DNA of 64,000 bases from Croceimicrobium sp965656185 (lineage in GTDB: Bacteria; Bacteroidota; Bacteroidia; Flavobacteriales; Schleiferiaceae), in contig CBFHJH010000007.1 of NCBI GenBank assembly GCA_965656185.1, forward strand, positions 62,001 through 126,000. Direction: 5' to 3'. A program made the position numbers and the translations under genes. Positions 34,448 to 43,300 of the stretch are shown in pieces (position 1 is the first letter of the stretch; every line of letters starts with the position of its first letter). A model generated the notes under the pieces. The model saw only the letters and a program-made list of their open reading frames with translations. It was not told where the DNA came from and ran no database searches.

Positions 34448-35149
34448 TTAGAATTGTTCGTCCCTGTCGAATACCAATTCGGGATCTTGGGCCTTTTTTA
34501 AGGCAAGTTTTAATTGTTCTTGGAAAGCTTCTCGAGGAATATTCACTGCTCCTAAGCTACCCAAGTATTGATTGTATACCTGGCAATCGATGAGGGAGTA
34601 ATTAAAAACGGAAAGTCGTTGAGCTAGTCGAATAAAGGCGATCTTACTGGCATTACTAGTCTTGGAAAACATCGATTCGCCAAAAAATGCGGAACCTATT
34701 GATAGACCGTAGAGACCACCAACTAATTCTCCCTCTTGCCAAGTTTCGATGCTGTGGGCGTAACCTAATTCATGCAATTCCTGAAAGGACCTTTGGTGTT
34801 CTTCGGTGATCCAAGTGCCGTCTTGTCCTGGTCTTTGAATGGATTTACATTGGGCCATTACCTCCTTAAAGGCTCGGTTAAAAGTGACCTGAAATTTACC
34901 TTGGTTAAGCAAATTGCGACTGCTTTTGCTGATCTTTACTAGCTGTGGTTTAAGTACGGCCCTTTCTAAAGGATGCCACCATAAAAGCATTCCTTCAGGT
35001 TCATTCCATGGGAAGATTCCCATCTGATAAGCACTTAACAATCGTTTTGGACTTAAATCTCCCCCTACTGCTATGATGTCACTTTCGGTATTCCACTGTT
35101 CAGGTTCTGGAAACCAAAGAGAGTTCTTATGCAGTTGATAGATAGACAC
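34448..35149 (-). CDS. aat: Leucyl/phenylalanyl-tRNA--protein transferase
   Basis: Aat adds Leu or Phe to N-terminal Arg or Lys of proteins, marking them for ClpS/ClpAP degradation. Family signs are FPEPEQWNTESDIIAVGGDLSP, GIFPWNEP, LLWWHPLERAVL and GLYGLSIGSAFFGESMFS. The frame runs on to 35266, but that part overlaps the upstream transporter gene. GTG 35149 gives the normal N-terminus of a 233-aa enzyme and overlaps the upstream stop by one base (TAGTG), so the two genes are coupled. Confidence 0.93.
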   Translation of the reverse strand: MSIYQLHKNSLWFPEPEQWNTESDIIAVGGDLSPKRLLSAYQMGIFPWNEPEGMLLWWHPLERAVLKPQLVKISKSSRNLLNQGKFQVTFNRAFKEVMAQCKSIQRPGQDGTWITEEHQRSFQELHELGYAHSIETWQEGELVGGLYGLSIGSAFFGESMFSKTSNASKIAFIRLAQRLSVFNYSLIDCQVYNQYLGSLGAVNIPREAFQEQLKLALKKAQDPELVFDRDEQF

Positions 35150-36504
35150 TAGAATAGCATTAGGGCGGTACCAAAAATAATTAGACCCACTAAAAGTAAT
35201 AAAATGGTATATGGGACTATTTCCCTTGCTTTTAGACCGGTTATACCTAGAAGAGGTAGGGCCCAAAAAGGTTGCAGCATATTCGTGAGTTGATCGCCGT
35301 AGGCCATAGCCATAATGGCCTTGGAAAGGGGAATTTTTAATTGACTGGCTGTTTCAATAATTACAGGACCTTGAATAGCCCACTGTCCACCACCACTTGG
35401 CACGAAAATGTTAATGACTCCGGCCGAGAAAAAGGTGTATAAGGGAAAACTAAAAGCGGTGCTATTTGCACTGAAGAATTGGCTTAGGCCTTCAATTAAC
35501 CCTCCATCTTTCATCAGGCCCATGATACCAAAGTATAGTGGGAATTGCAGTAAAATTCCTGCGGCACCTTTTATTGCTTCGTCTATCGCAAGTAGGAATG
35601 ATCGCAAGTTTTTATGAAAGCTTAGGGCCAAACCCAATAGCATTAAATTGATGTAGTTGGGATTAATGAAGCTTGAGTCTGTTGACTGCCATGCTTTATG
35701 AAGGCCAATGAAGATTATAGCCAAGCCGATTATTAAACCAAAGTAATTCGAATGATCGATTTTCTCAGCCCCCTTCACTTCCGGGTCAGAAAATTGTAAA
35801 CCGTCCCTTTCCTTGAGCATTACATTTTGGCGCTTGGCCTTGCGGGCAAGGAGATAGAGAACCAGTGGAACGGCAATGAGTACCAATAAGTTGGCACTTA
35901 GGTTTAGCTTGCTTAAAATGGTGTCGTCCAACAAAAGTTGGTCGGGCAGGCCTGCGGAGTGGGGGCTTAAGGATTTTAAATGACCGCTTTCTGCTACTTT
36001 AACGGGTGCGCTACCACTTAAGCCGCCGTGCCAAACCATTAGTCCGCTGTATCCAGCAGCTCCCAGTAAGCCATAGTTGAAAGCTAGATTAGCCTTACTG
36101 AAATTTTCGGCAGCCTTTCGGGCCATTACAGCACCAAATACCAGAGCAAGTCCCCAGTTGAAGTAGGCAACCAGTAAGGTGAAAAATGCAATCAGGGCGG
36201 TACTACTTTCCGGTTTTTTAGACCAAGAAAGGATGCGGTCGATAAAACTTCCTACTGGCTGTGCCAGAGCTAAGCTATGGCCAAGCACTAAGATGAGCAT
36301 CATCTGCACCATAAAGATCAGCAGAGGGCCATTCCACAGCCCTTTCTGCCAATCTTGAATAGAATTACCGATGTTTTGGGTCCAAGTCCCATCGGCATAG
36401 AACCAGTAAAGGATGAAGCTGAGCAAGCTTAATAATACTGCGATCGCAAAAGGCGATGGCAGCAAATAGCGAAAGGCCCTTTCAAACTTCCCGGCGAAAC
36501 TCAT
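35149..36504 (-). CDS. AtoE-like short-chain fatty acid transporter
   Basis: The 451-aa protein has about eleven membrane segments. It shows the AtoE/TIGR00366 signatures: NWGLALVFGAVMARKAA near residue 115, GAAGYSGLMVWHGGLSGSAP near residue 148 and FVPSGGGQWAIQGPVI near residue 368. E. coli AtoE takes up short-chain fatty acids. The gene precedes aat with a 1-base overlap and follows the DUF3127 gene by 2 bp. There are no acyl-CoA genes nearby, so the substrate is taken from the family. Confidence 0.88.
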   Translation of the reverse strand: MSFAGKFERAFRYLLPSPFAIAVLLSLLSFILYWFYADGTWTQNIGNSIQDWQKGLWNGPLLIFMVQMMLILVLGHSLALAQPVGSFIDRILSWSKKPESSTALIAFFTLLVAYFNWGLALVFGAVMARKAAENFSKANLAFNYGLLGAAGYSGLMVWHGGLSGSAPVKVAESGHLKSLSPHSAGLPDQLLLDDTILSKLNLSANLLVLIAVPLVLYLLARKAKRQNVMLKERDGLQFSDPEVKGAEKIDHSNYFGLIIGLAIIFIGLHKAWQSTDSSFINPNYINLMLLGLALSFHKNLRSFLLAIDEAIKGAAGILLQFPLYFGIMGLMKDGGLIEGLSQFFSANSTAFSFPLYTFFSAGVINIFVPSGGGQWAIQGPVIIETASQLKIPLSKAIMAMAYGDQLTNMLQPFWALPLLGITGLKAREIVPYTILLLLVGLIIFGTALMLF

Positions 36505-36506
36505 GC

Positions 36507-36908
36507 TTAGAAGGGTAGGTCGTCGTCGTCCTCTTCGTAAGGTGCCATACTTGGAGGCGTATTGTTGCTTTGTGGCTTAGAACCAGCAAAGTCATTTTGA
36601 GCTGGGGCTGCTTCTCCCGATTGTGGGGCGGCACCGCCGGCCTTTTCTATTCTCCAACCTTGAATACTATTAAAGTACTTAACCTCTCCTTGCGGTGAAG
36701 TCCATTCTCTACCGCGAAGGTTAATCCCGATAGTTACTTTTTCCCCTTCCTTATAACTGTCGAGTAGGTCGGTTTTATCTTGTACGAACTCTATGCTTAA
36801 ATGCTGAGGATATTGCTCCTCTGTGGTTACTACAATTTCTCTTTTGCGAAAATTAGCACTGATCTGTTGGGTGTCGCTAATTCGTTTTACGATTCCGCTT
36901 ACTTCCAT
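36507..36908 (-). CDS. DUF3127 protein with an SSB-like acidic tip
   Basis: The 133-aa protein has an OB-fold-like N-terminal domain (about 1-88; FRKREIVVTTEEQYPQHLSI is typical of DUF3127), a Pro/Gln/Ala-rich flexible linker and a C-terminus EEDDDDLPF. That tip resembles the SSB C-terminal peptide which recruits repair proteins. So this looks like a single-stranded-DNA-binding relative of SSB with the same docking tail. It lies between a flavin reductase (9 bp) and the AtoE-like gene (2 bp). Function is inferred from the plan only. Confidence 0.8.
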   Translation of the reverse strand: MEVSGIVKRISDTQQISANFRKREIVVTTEEQYPQHLSIEFVQDKTDLLDSYKEGEKVTIGINLRGREWTSPQGEVKYFNSIQGWRIEKAGGAAPQSGEAAPAQNDFAGSKPQSNNTPPSMAPYEEDDDDLPF

Positions 36909-36917
36909 TTAATTGAT

Positions 36918-37820
36918 TTAGTTGCGATTTAGTCGGTCGCTAAGCAAGACTTTCCATGCTTTTTGGACCTTATTTTTAGATAATAATTCTTTGGCGTATT
37001 CGTGCAATTGCTCGCGAGCCTCCATGCCATCGGCAGAATTGGAAAGAATATCCTTAATGCGGGGATGTTTAGCAATTTCTGCAATCTCGGTATCGGAAGG
37101 TAGGCGTTCTACATTACCAAGTTTCCCAAGGTCGTTTCCGCTTAAGTAAACACTATCGCGAATGCGGGGAGGGATTTGGTCTACACCGATGCCTAGAGTT
37201 GCCAGTGGTTTTTCCACTTCGAACATCGATTCTCCATTGGCCCGACAGTACCAATTGGCACCCATTCGAGCTACTAGGTCAAGTTTAGTGCAATCAGCAA
37301 TGCCGTTTTCATTTAGGGCCGATTCATCCACGTGCATTTTTAGTACTTCACAGAGGATGAGGTTACCAGCACCTCCTTCTTCTCCAAGGTAAATAATGTC
37401 GCGCACCTTGCATTCAAATTGCACTGGCGATTCCTTAACGCGGTAAGGTTTCACCAATTCAGATTCGATAGGGGTGAGGCCTGCTTTGTCAAATTCGTTG
37501 ATGTCACTGTCGTATTCGGTGGAAGAGAGTGACATTTGTTCTACCAGGTCGTAGTTTACCACGTTAATCACCACCTCACCAGTTGCTTCCGCATTATGCA
37601 AGGTGTCTTTGGTGGTATTGTTTCTTACCCGTCGGTTTGGCGAAAAGATCAATACCGGAGGACGTGTGCTAAATACATTAAAATAGCTGTAAGGGCTTAA
37701 ATTAGGTTTGCCATCGGCACTTACCGTGCTAGCAAAAGCAATTGGCCTAGGCCCAATAGATGCCAGCAAATGGGCATGCGCCTCTTTGCCAGGTAATTCG
37801 TTTAAATCGATAGATTTCAT
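36918..37820 (-). CDS. Flavin reductase-like FMN-binding split-barrel protein
   Basis: The 300-aa protein has the flavin_reductase domain (about residues 15-190). ASIGPRPIAFASTVSADGKPN and NLSPYSYFNVFSTRPPVL are the FMN-binding segments. It has an additional C-terminal helical region of about 90 residues with many charged residues. Enzymes of this type reduce flavin with NAD(P)H or bind FMN for a partner. It begins the minus-strand run flavin reductase, DUF3127, AtoE, aat. The partner enzyme is unknown. Confidence 0.85.
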   Translation of the reverse strand: MKSIDLNELPGKEAHAHLLASIGPRPIAFASTVSADGKPNLSPYSYFNVFSTRPPVLIFSPNRRVRNNTTKDTLHNAEATGEVVINVVNYDLVEQMSLSSTEYDSDINEFDKAGLTPIESELVKPYRVKESPVQFECKVRDIIYLGEEGGAGNLILCEVLKMHVDESALNENGIADCTKLDLVARMGANWYCRANGESMFEVEKPLATLGIGVDQIPPRIRDSVYLSGNDLGKLGNVERLPSDTEIAEIAKHPRIKDILSNSADGMEAREQLHEYAKELLSKNKVQKAWKVLLSDRLNRN

Positions 37821-37922
37821 AGTTCGAAAATGATAAGCAAAAATAAGGATTTAGCTATGGCTAATGGTGACTAATTCGGTGACAATTATTTGGTAAATAT
37901 TTAAGCACAATTTCTAAAGTCT

Positions 37923-37955
37923 TTTGCATCCTTCCAGTGATTTGTTTTATATTTG
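37923..37955 (+). promoter_or_regulatory. Bacteroidota promoter of tRNA-Leu
   Basis: -33 TTTG (37923-37926), a 21-bp spacer and -7 TATATTTG (37948-37955), identical to the initiator tRNA -7 box. Confidence 0.75.
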
Positions 37956-37965
37956 CCGCCCTATT

Positions 37966-38047
37966 GCGGGCGTGGTGGAATTGGTAGACACGCTAGACTT
38001 AGGATCTAGTGCCGCGAGGTGTGAGAGTTCGAGTCTCTCCGCCCGCA
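37966..38047 (+). tRNA. tRNA-Leu (TAG anticodon)
   Basis: This 82-nt class II tRNA has a 7-bp acceptor stem (GCGGGCG with CGCCCGC) and discriminator A. The D-loop contains TTGGTAGACAC, the anticodon loop is CTTAGGA, the variable arm is long and the T-arm has GTTCGAGTC. CCA is not encoded. Confidence 0.95.
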
Positions 38048-38050
38048 CTC

Positions 38051-38084
38051 AAAAAGGGTTAGCAGAAATGTTAACCCTTTTTTA
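38051..38084. terminator. Bidirectional terminator between tRNA-Leu and the LamG gene
   Basis: AAAAAGGGTTA pairs with TAACCCTTTTT around a small loop. A and T flanks serve both the tRNA and the convergent gene that ends at 38086. Confidence 0.85.
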
Positions 38085-38085
38085 T

Positions 38086-39446
38086 TTATCTAATTATTAA
38101 TTCTTCTGTGACCTTTTGATGCCCTTTTTGTACTTGCAAAAAGTAAATTCCGTGCTTGAGGTGGCTGAGGTCCACTTCAGATTCTCCATGAGAATTGAGT
38201 CTTCCTTGGCTCAATATTTTTCCAGAGGAATATAGTACCTGGAAAAACTCGAATTGGCCGATCGGGTAGTCAAGTTTTATAATATCCTCTCCCGGTTAGG
38301 ATAAATTCGAAGTTGTTCCGCTTGTAATTGGCCTAAACTCAAATTGGTGATGTCGATACAATCTGAAGTATCTACACAACCATTTAAGGTAATCTCAACC
38401 GCGTAGCTGCCATTTTGAAGAATAATAAAGTTGCGATTCTTTACGCCCTGTATCGGTCTCATTCCATCGTTGCAATTGAGCCATTGAAAACTTGCACTTG
38501 TATCGCTTTCATTAGCTTCGATTTCGTTTGTAGCAATTCGATTTACGGTATTGTCGATGTTTACTACTTGTAAGTTTAAATTCATGATGGTGTCACAGCC
38601 AGCGGCGTTGGTAAGGGTGTCGGTGTAAAATCCATTGCTAGTGTAGGTTTGTCCGTTTATGGCAGTATAGGGGCCGCAAGAGGTAATGTTCTGATTGAGT
38701 TCAGTGCTAGAGCCTAAGAGTGGGCTACTTATGTAGTTAGAGCCTCCACCATTTAAACTAAAATTATTGAGGCTACCGTTGTTTGATCCGGCATCGTCTA
38801 TCACCGTGCTAATGCTGGAGTTATTCGAAGCTGCGATGCCCTCATTAAATTTGTAATAGGCGAGCAAATTGGCAGAAGGAGCACAAATTTCGTTGCTGTC
38901 GTTTTGGGCAAGTTGACTTGCCGTAAGCGCAGTGTTCCAAATGCGTATTTCGTCAATATCTCCATCAAAGTAGTTGATTCCATCTACTCGACGACCGATC
39001 ATGAAATTACCAGAGCTTGTATTAATGCCACTCAAGGTACCCGAATTGTCTAATACCCCATCCACGTAGAGGCTTACAAAGTTTGAATTAAGGGTAACGG
39101 CAACATGGTGCCAATTCCCATCATTTACCGCTACAGTTCCGCTTATACCCGAACCACCAATTTCTAAACGGATGGCATTACTCCAAAGGATATTGAAGGT
39201 GAAGCGCGTGCCAGTGGCCATGGTGCCCCAATTGGCGATCACTTTTTGTCCGCCTTGGCCAGGAATTGCGTTGGCCGTGGTCCTGATCCAGGCTTCTATG
39301 GTCCGATCATTATTACCACTAATACCAGAAAAAGAGCTCGAAATGTAGTCGTCGGTTCCATCGAAATTTAAGCCGGTTTGAGCCTGTCCTATCAGCGGAA
39401 GAGAGCAAAATAAGTAAAGAAGGGTAAGGCTTAAATTGATTTTCAT
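38086..39446 (-). pseudogene. LamG-domain T9SS cargo protein with a frameshift before the sorting domain
   Basis: The unbroken frame (38277-39446) has a signal peptide (1-22) and a LamG/concanavalin-like domain (about 23-220, DGNWHHVAVTLNSNFVSLYVDG). An Ig-like part follows, then it reads RIYPNRERIL and stops. One base inserted near 38291-38295 (a GG after CCC on the plus strand) restores IYPNPGEDI. About 70 further codons then run to the TAA at 38086-38088, ending HGIYFLQVQKGHQKVTEELI, a complete T9SS type A sorting domain. So either the gene is broken in nature and the protein stays unattached, or one base of a short homopolymer was lost in sequencing. Confidence 0.8.
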
Positions 39447-39476
39447 GTATGAAGTGCTTTGAAAGGGAATTTACGA

Positions 39477-40241
39477 TTATTCCTTGAGCTCAATTTTAAT
39501 GGGCACTACAAAGCTCATGCGGACTGACTTGCCGCGCTGACTGGCTGGTTGGATATTGGGCAAAGATCGAATAACTCGGATGGCTTCTTCATCTAACCAG
39601 GGATCTACTCCCCTTAATAATTCTACATTAGAGACTTGACCATCTTTTTCTACTACAAATTGTACGATAACTCGCCCCTGAATTTTTAACTGTCGGGCTG
39701 CTTCACTATACACAAAGTTTTCACCTACAAACTGAAGAAGCGCTTGTTGAAAGCAGGCTTTTTTCTCATCATTACTGGCATTTTCGTCACAGCCTGGAAA
39801 AGTGGGGACGGATTCAACTACCGCAAAGGGAATGGGGTCTTCTAACTCCTCTAGGACCTCTGCCTCCTGTTCTATTACTTCCACTTCGCCGTCAACGTAC
39901 TGCACATCTTGATCCGAATTTATGAGGAATTCATCTTCATCTGTTTCGGTGGCTCGCATGTCTAGTTCATCGTCTACTTCAAGGTGATCGTCTATTACCT
40001 CTAGTTTAGAAGGTAATTCTTTCGGGGTTTCGGTTTTTTGCACCTTAGGCTTTTGCAAAGTGATCGGGATGACAATATCATCACTATCTACCACAACCTT
40101 TTCTTTAGGAGCGGGTGCCTCTTCGCTGAAGTTAATGTTAAAAATGCCGATTACCGCGGCGATGGACAAGGCCAGACCGATCAAGAAAAAATGGGTGCGG
40201 TATTTCTCAAGGTCAATATTGGGGTTCTTCTTAAGTCGCAT
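39477..40241 (-). CDS. TonB-like energy transducer
   Basis: The 254-aa protein has a short cytoplasmic start, one membrane helix (about residues 18-37), a long acidic, proline-containing periplasmic spacer rich in Glu and Asp, and a TonB C-terminal domain (about 165-254; GRVIVQFVVEKDG, EEAIRVIRSLPNIQPA). It would carry proton-motive energy to outer-membrane receptors such as the three in this window. The N-terminal KKNPNIDLEKYRTHFFLIGL is the usual Bacteroidota TonB start. No ExbB/ExbD lies beside it. Confidence 0.9.
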   Translation of the reverse strand: MRLKKNPNIDLEKYRTHFFLIGLALSIAAVIGIFNINFSEEAPAPKEKVVVDSDDIVIPITLQKPKVQKTETPKELPSKLEVIDDHLEVDDELDMRATETDEDEFLINSDQDVQYVDGEVEVIEQEAEVLEELEDPIPFAVVESVPTFPGCDENASNDEKKACFQQALLQFVGENFVYSEAARQLKIQGRVIVQFVVEKDGQVSNVELLRGVDPWLDEEAIRVIRSLPNIQPASQRGKSVRMSFVVPIKIELKE

Positions 40242-40294
40242 GGTTTTTTATCGAAGGTAAGATTTTCGGAGAGGATTATCTGTGAGGAATATCC

Positions 40295-40319
40295 AAAAAG
40301 AAAGCCGGCAAAGCCGGCT
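40295..40319 (-). terminator. Intrinsic terminator of the 1813-aa T9SS gene
   Basis: A 7-bp GC-rich stem AGCCGGC with GCCGGCT around a 3-base loop, followed on the minus strand by a U-rich tail. Confidence 0.8.
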
Positions 40320-40327
40320 CTCATTCA

Positions 40328-43300
40328 TTATTTCTTGATCAGTCGATATTGCTGTCTTAACTGATTTGCTTCCACTTCCAAGAGGTAGAGCCCTGGTGGC
40401 AGATTTGAAATGGGGTAACTTTCTTGTGCCCCCATCCATACTTTAATTAGGGCACCTTTAGCATCCCTTAATCTAATAAGCTCCAAATCAGGCAAAGCTT
40501 CGGGCCAATCAATTCGGAATAAGCCTTCACTTGGATTGGGATAAACACTAATTTGGCTGATCAAGTCCCGGTCTTCCAACCCAATCTGATTGAGTCGGAA
40601 TTTACGGCTATCGGCAGTACCACAATTATTGGTTACGGTAAGTTCCACCTCGTAGAATAAGCCAGGAGTGCTGTAGATGTGGATGGGAGTAGGGCCAGTT
40701 CCCGTATTGCCATCACCAAAGTCCCAATTATAAGTGCTGGCATTTTGCGAGAGGGTCCCGTCGAATTGTACCCTTAAACCGGCATTAATTGGATTTAATA
40801 TAGTGTAGGTCCAGTCAGCCTTAGGTGGATCACAGGCAACAACGGTTTGGGTTAAGGAAACCGTGTCTCCGCATGCATTCCAGGCGGTAAGGCTTACCGT
40901 CTTATTGGTGTTCAGGTTGCTGTAAACCACCACTGGAATAGGGGAGTTGCTCGTAAAACCTTCATCGAGGTCCCAAGAATAACCAATAGCATTATTACTA
41001 GGGTCGGCTTGGTAGAACACCGTATCATTATTCACAGTCCAAGTGAAATCAGCGCGAAGCGTATCACAAATCCTAATATTCTGCACCGTTGTGTCGCCCA
41101 CTCCACAATTACTTAGGGCAACGTGGCTTACGGCATAAACACCGGGGCTAGTGTAGTTATATACTGGATTGGCTAAGCTACTGCTGTCGCCATTCCCAAG
41201 ATACCAGTACACCGTATCGGCATTGGTGGCATTAGAGCTTAAACTTAAACTTAGGAAGTTTCGGCTGAAGGTGAAATTAGAACTCACAACCGGACAAGGG
41301 TCGGTGCTTAAAGTATCGGTCAAGGGGTCGCTTAGAACCCCATTAACACAGCTATCCACCAATTGGATTACATAAGCAGTATTTGGGTTTAAACCGGTTA
41401 AATTATAGGGGCTGCTTATGCCAGTGACGGTTGTAGCCGATCCAGGGCCAGAGGCGGCTTCATACCAAATAAGATCAGTAGTGGAACCATTGGGATTGGC
41501 GTTTTGCCAAGTTAGATTTAGGCCAGTAGTGGAACTGCTGCTTACCTGTAAATTCGTTGGGGCATTGCAATCGGGCCCCGTTTCTTCTACGCGCACTTCA
41601 TCTACTGCGATATCACTACCGCCATTGGAGCTGGTAGGTTCTGCTCTAAATACCACCCGAATGGTATCACCTACATAGGCTGACAAATCAATCGAATCAA
41701 GTTTCCAAGCATCGGCAGAGCTTGACTGTTGCTGACTGCTCCAAGTGCGCTCTAAATTTCCATTTCCATTATTGCGTGAGTTGATCTCAATTTTTAAGTC
41801 GCCCACATTACTTCCAAACATATGGTATTGATAGTATAGCTTGGGACTATTGGCGCCAGCAAGATCAATTTCAGCACTACGAATAAAGGCGCTGATACTA
41901 GTGCTGGTAAAATCACTTTCAAAGTAAATGTAGTTTCCGCTGCCGCTTACATCTGAGTTTGGACCGGTATTAAAGTTAGCAGTTGCGCCAGTTCTGGTGC
42001 CCCATTTATCGGTTTGATTTGAGCGGTTACGCACCCAACAATTGCTTACTTGGTCATTGCTATTGAAGAATCCGATCCCACTTTCCCAAGGACTGGCATC
42101 AAAGTTTTCTGCATAAGGCAAACTACTTACGCCACAGCCCGTAAAAGCGAATAATGGGCCTGCCCACCAACTTACGTCTCCTTGTCCACAGCTATCACGT
42201 ACGTAGATCTCGTAGCTTGAATTCGGATTTAAACCGGTAAGGTTAAAGGGGCTACTATTTACGTTTACGATGGTAAACGGCTGATTGCTTCCAGTTTGTC
42301 GATACTGAATTTGCCAATTATTGGCTCCACCGCTGGTCCAATTTAAGTTGATAGAAGTAGGGGTGTTGGAGCTGGTGCTTAAATTACTTGGAGCAGGACA
42401 TGTGGGTACATTATCCACCCTAATATCATCTAAGGCAATATTTACCCTAAAGGCAAAATTCGTCGTACGGAAAGATCTAAATCGAAATTTGACGGTATCA
42501 CCAACGTAAGCCGATAAGGAATTAATACTTTCTTGCCAAGCAGCGGAGCTACTGGTTTGTTGTTGCCCACTGATCGTGTTAAGGGTAGACCATCCATTTC
42601 CATTATTAATGGCTACTTCTAATTTATCGATATCCACTCCAAACATGTGGTACCAAAAACGTAGTTCTGGATTGCTTAGGGTGTCGAGAGAAATTAGGGG
42701 CGTTTCTATATCGGTGCTCAAATTGTTATTAAATGCTCCGGCTCTAAAGCTGTATACATATTTGCCTGAACCGGTGGTGTGGTCGCCACTCGGTCCTGAG
42801 GAGAATCCGTCTGACGCCCCTTGGTTTGGTCGGAAATAAAAGCCAGAAGTGTCGGTTCTACTCCAACAGGGGTCTATAACTCCAGGGTCATTGAAGGCCA
42901 CTGGGTCAGACCAGGCTGAACTTTCTAGATCATCGAAATAAGGGGCGACAAAGAGATTACAATCCGTTCTAAAGTTTAGGGGACCAACCCAAAAACTCAC
43001 ATCGCCAGGGCCGCAACTATCGCGCACATATATCTGGTAGGGCGTATTGCTACTCAATCCAGTTAGATTAAAAGGATTAGAAGTGGCACTTACGAGAGTT
43101 CCATTTCCTGGATTAAAGCCAACTGGACCGTATTCGATTTGCCAATTATTAGCTCCTCCGCTGGTCCAACTAAAATTAGCGCTGTTGGCACTAGTGCTTA
43201 CTAAGTTAAAATTACTGGGCTGCGGACAGCTAGGTTGTTCGTCAATTCGTAAATCGTCTATCGCAATGGGCGCTTGGTTAGAAAAGGGCGAGTTGCGATG

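Noticed and set aside
35150..35266. Longer leucyl/phenylalanyl transferase reaching into the transporter gene
   Set aside because: The extra residues do not resemble the family and GTG 35149 with TAGTG overlap explains the start.
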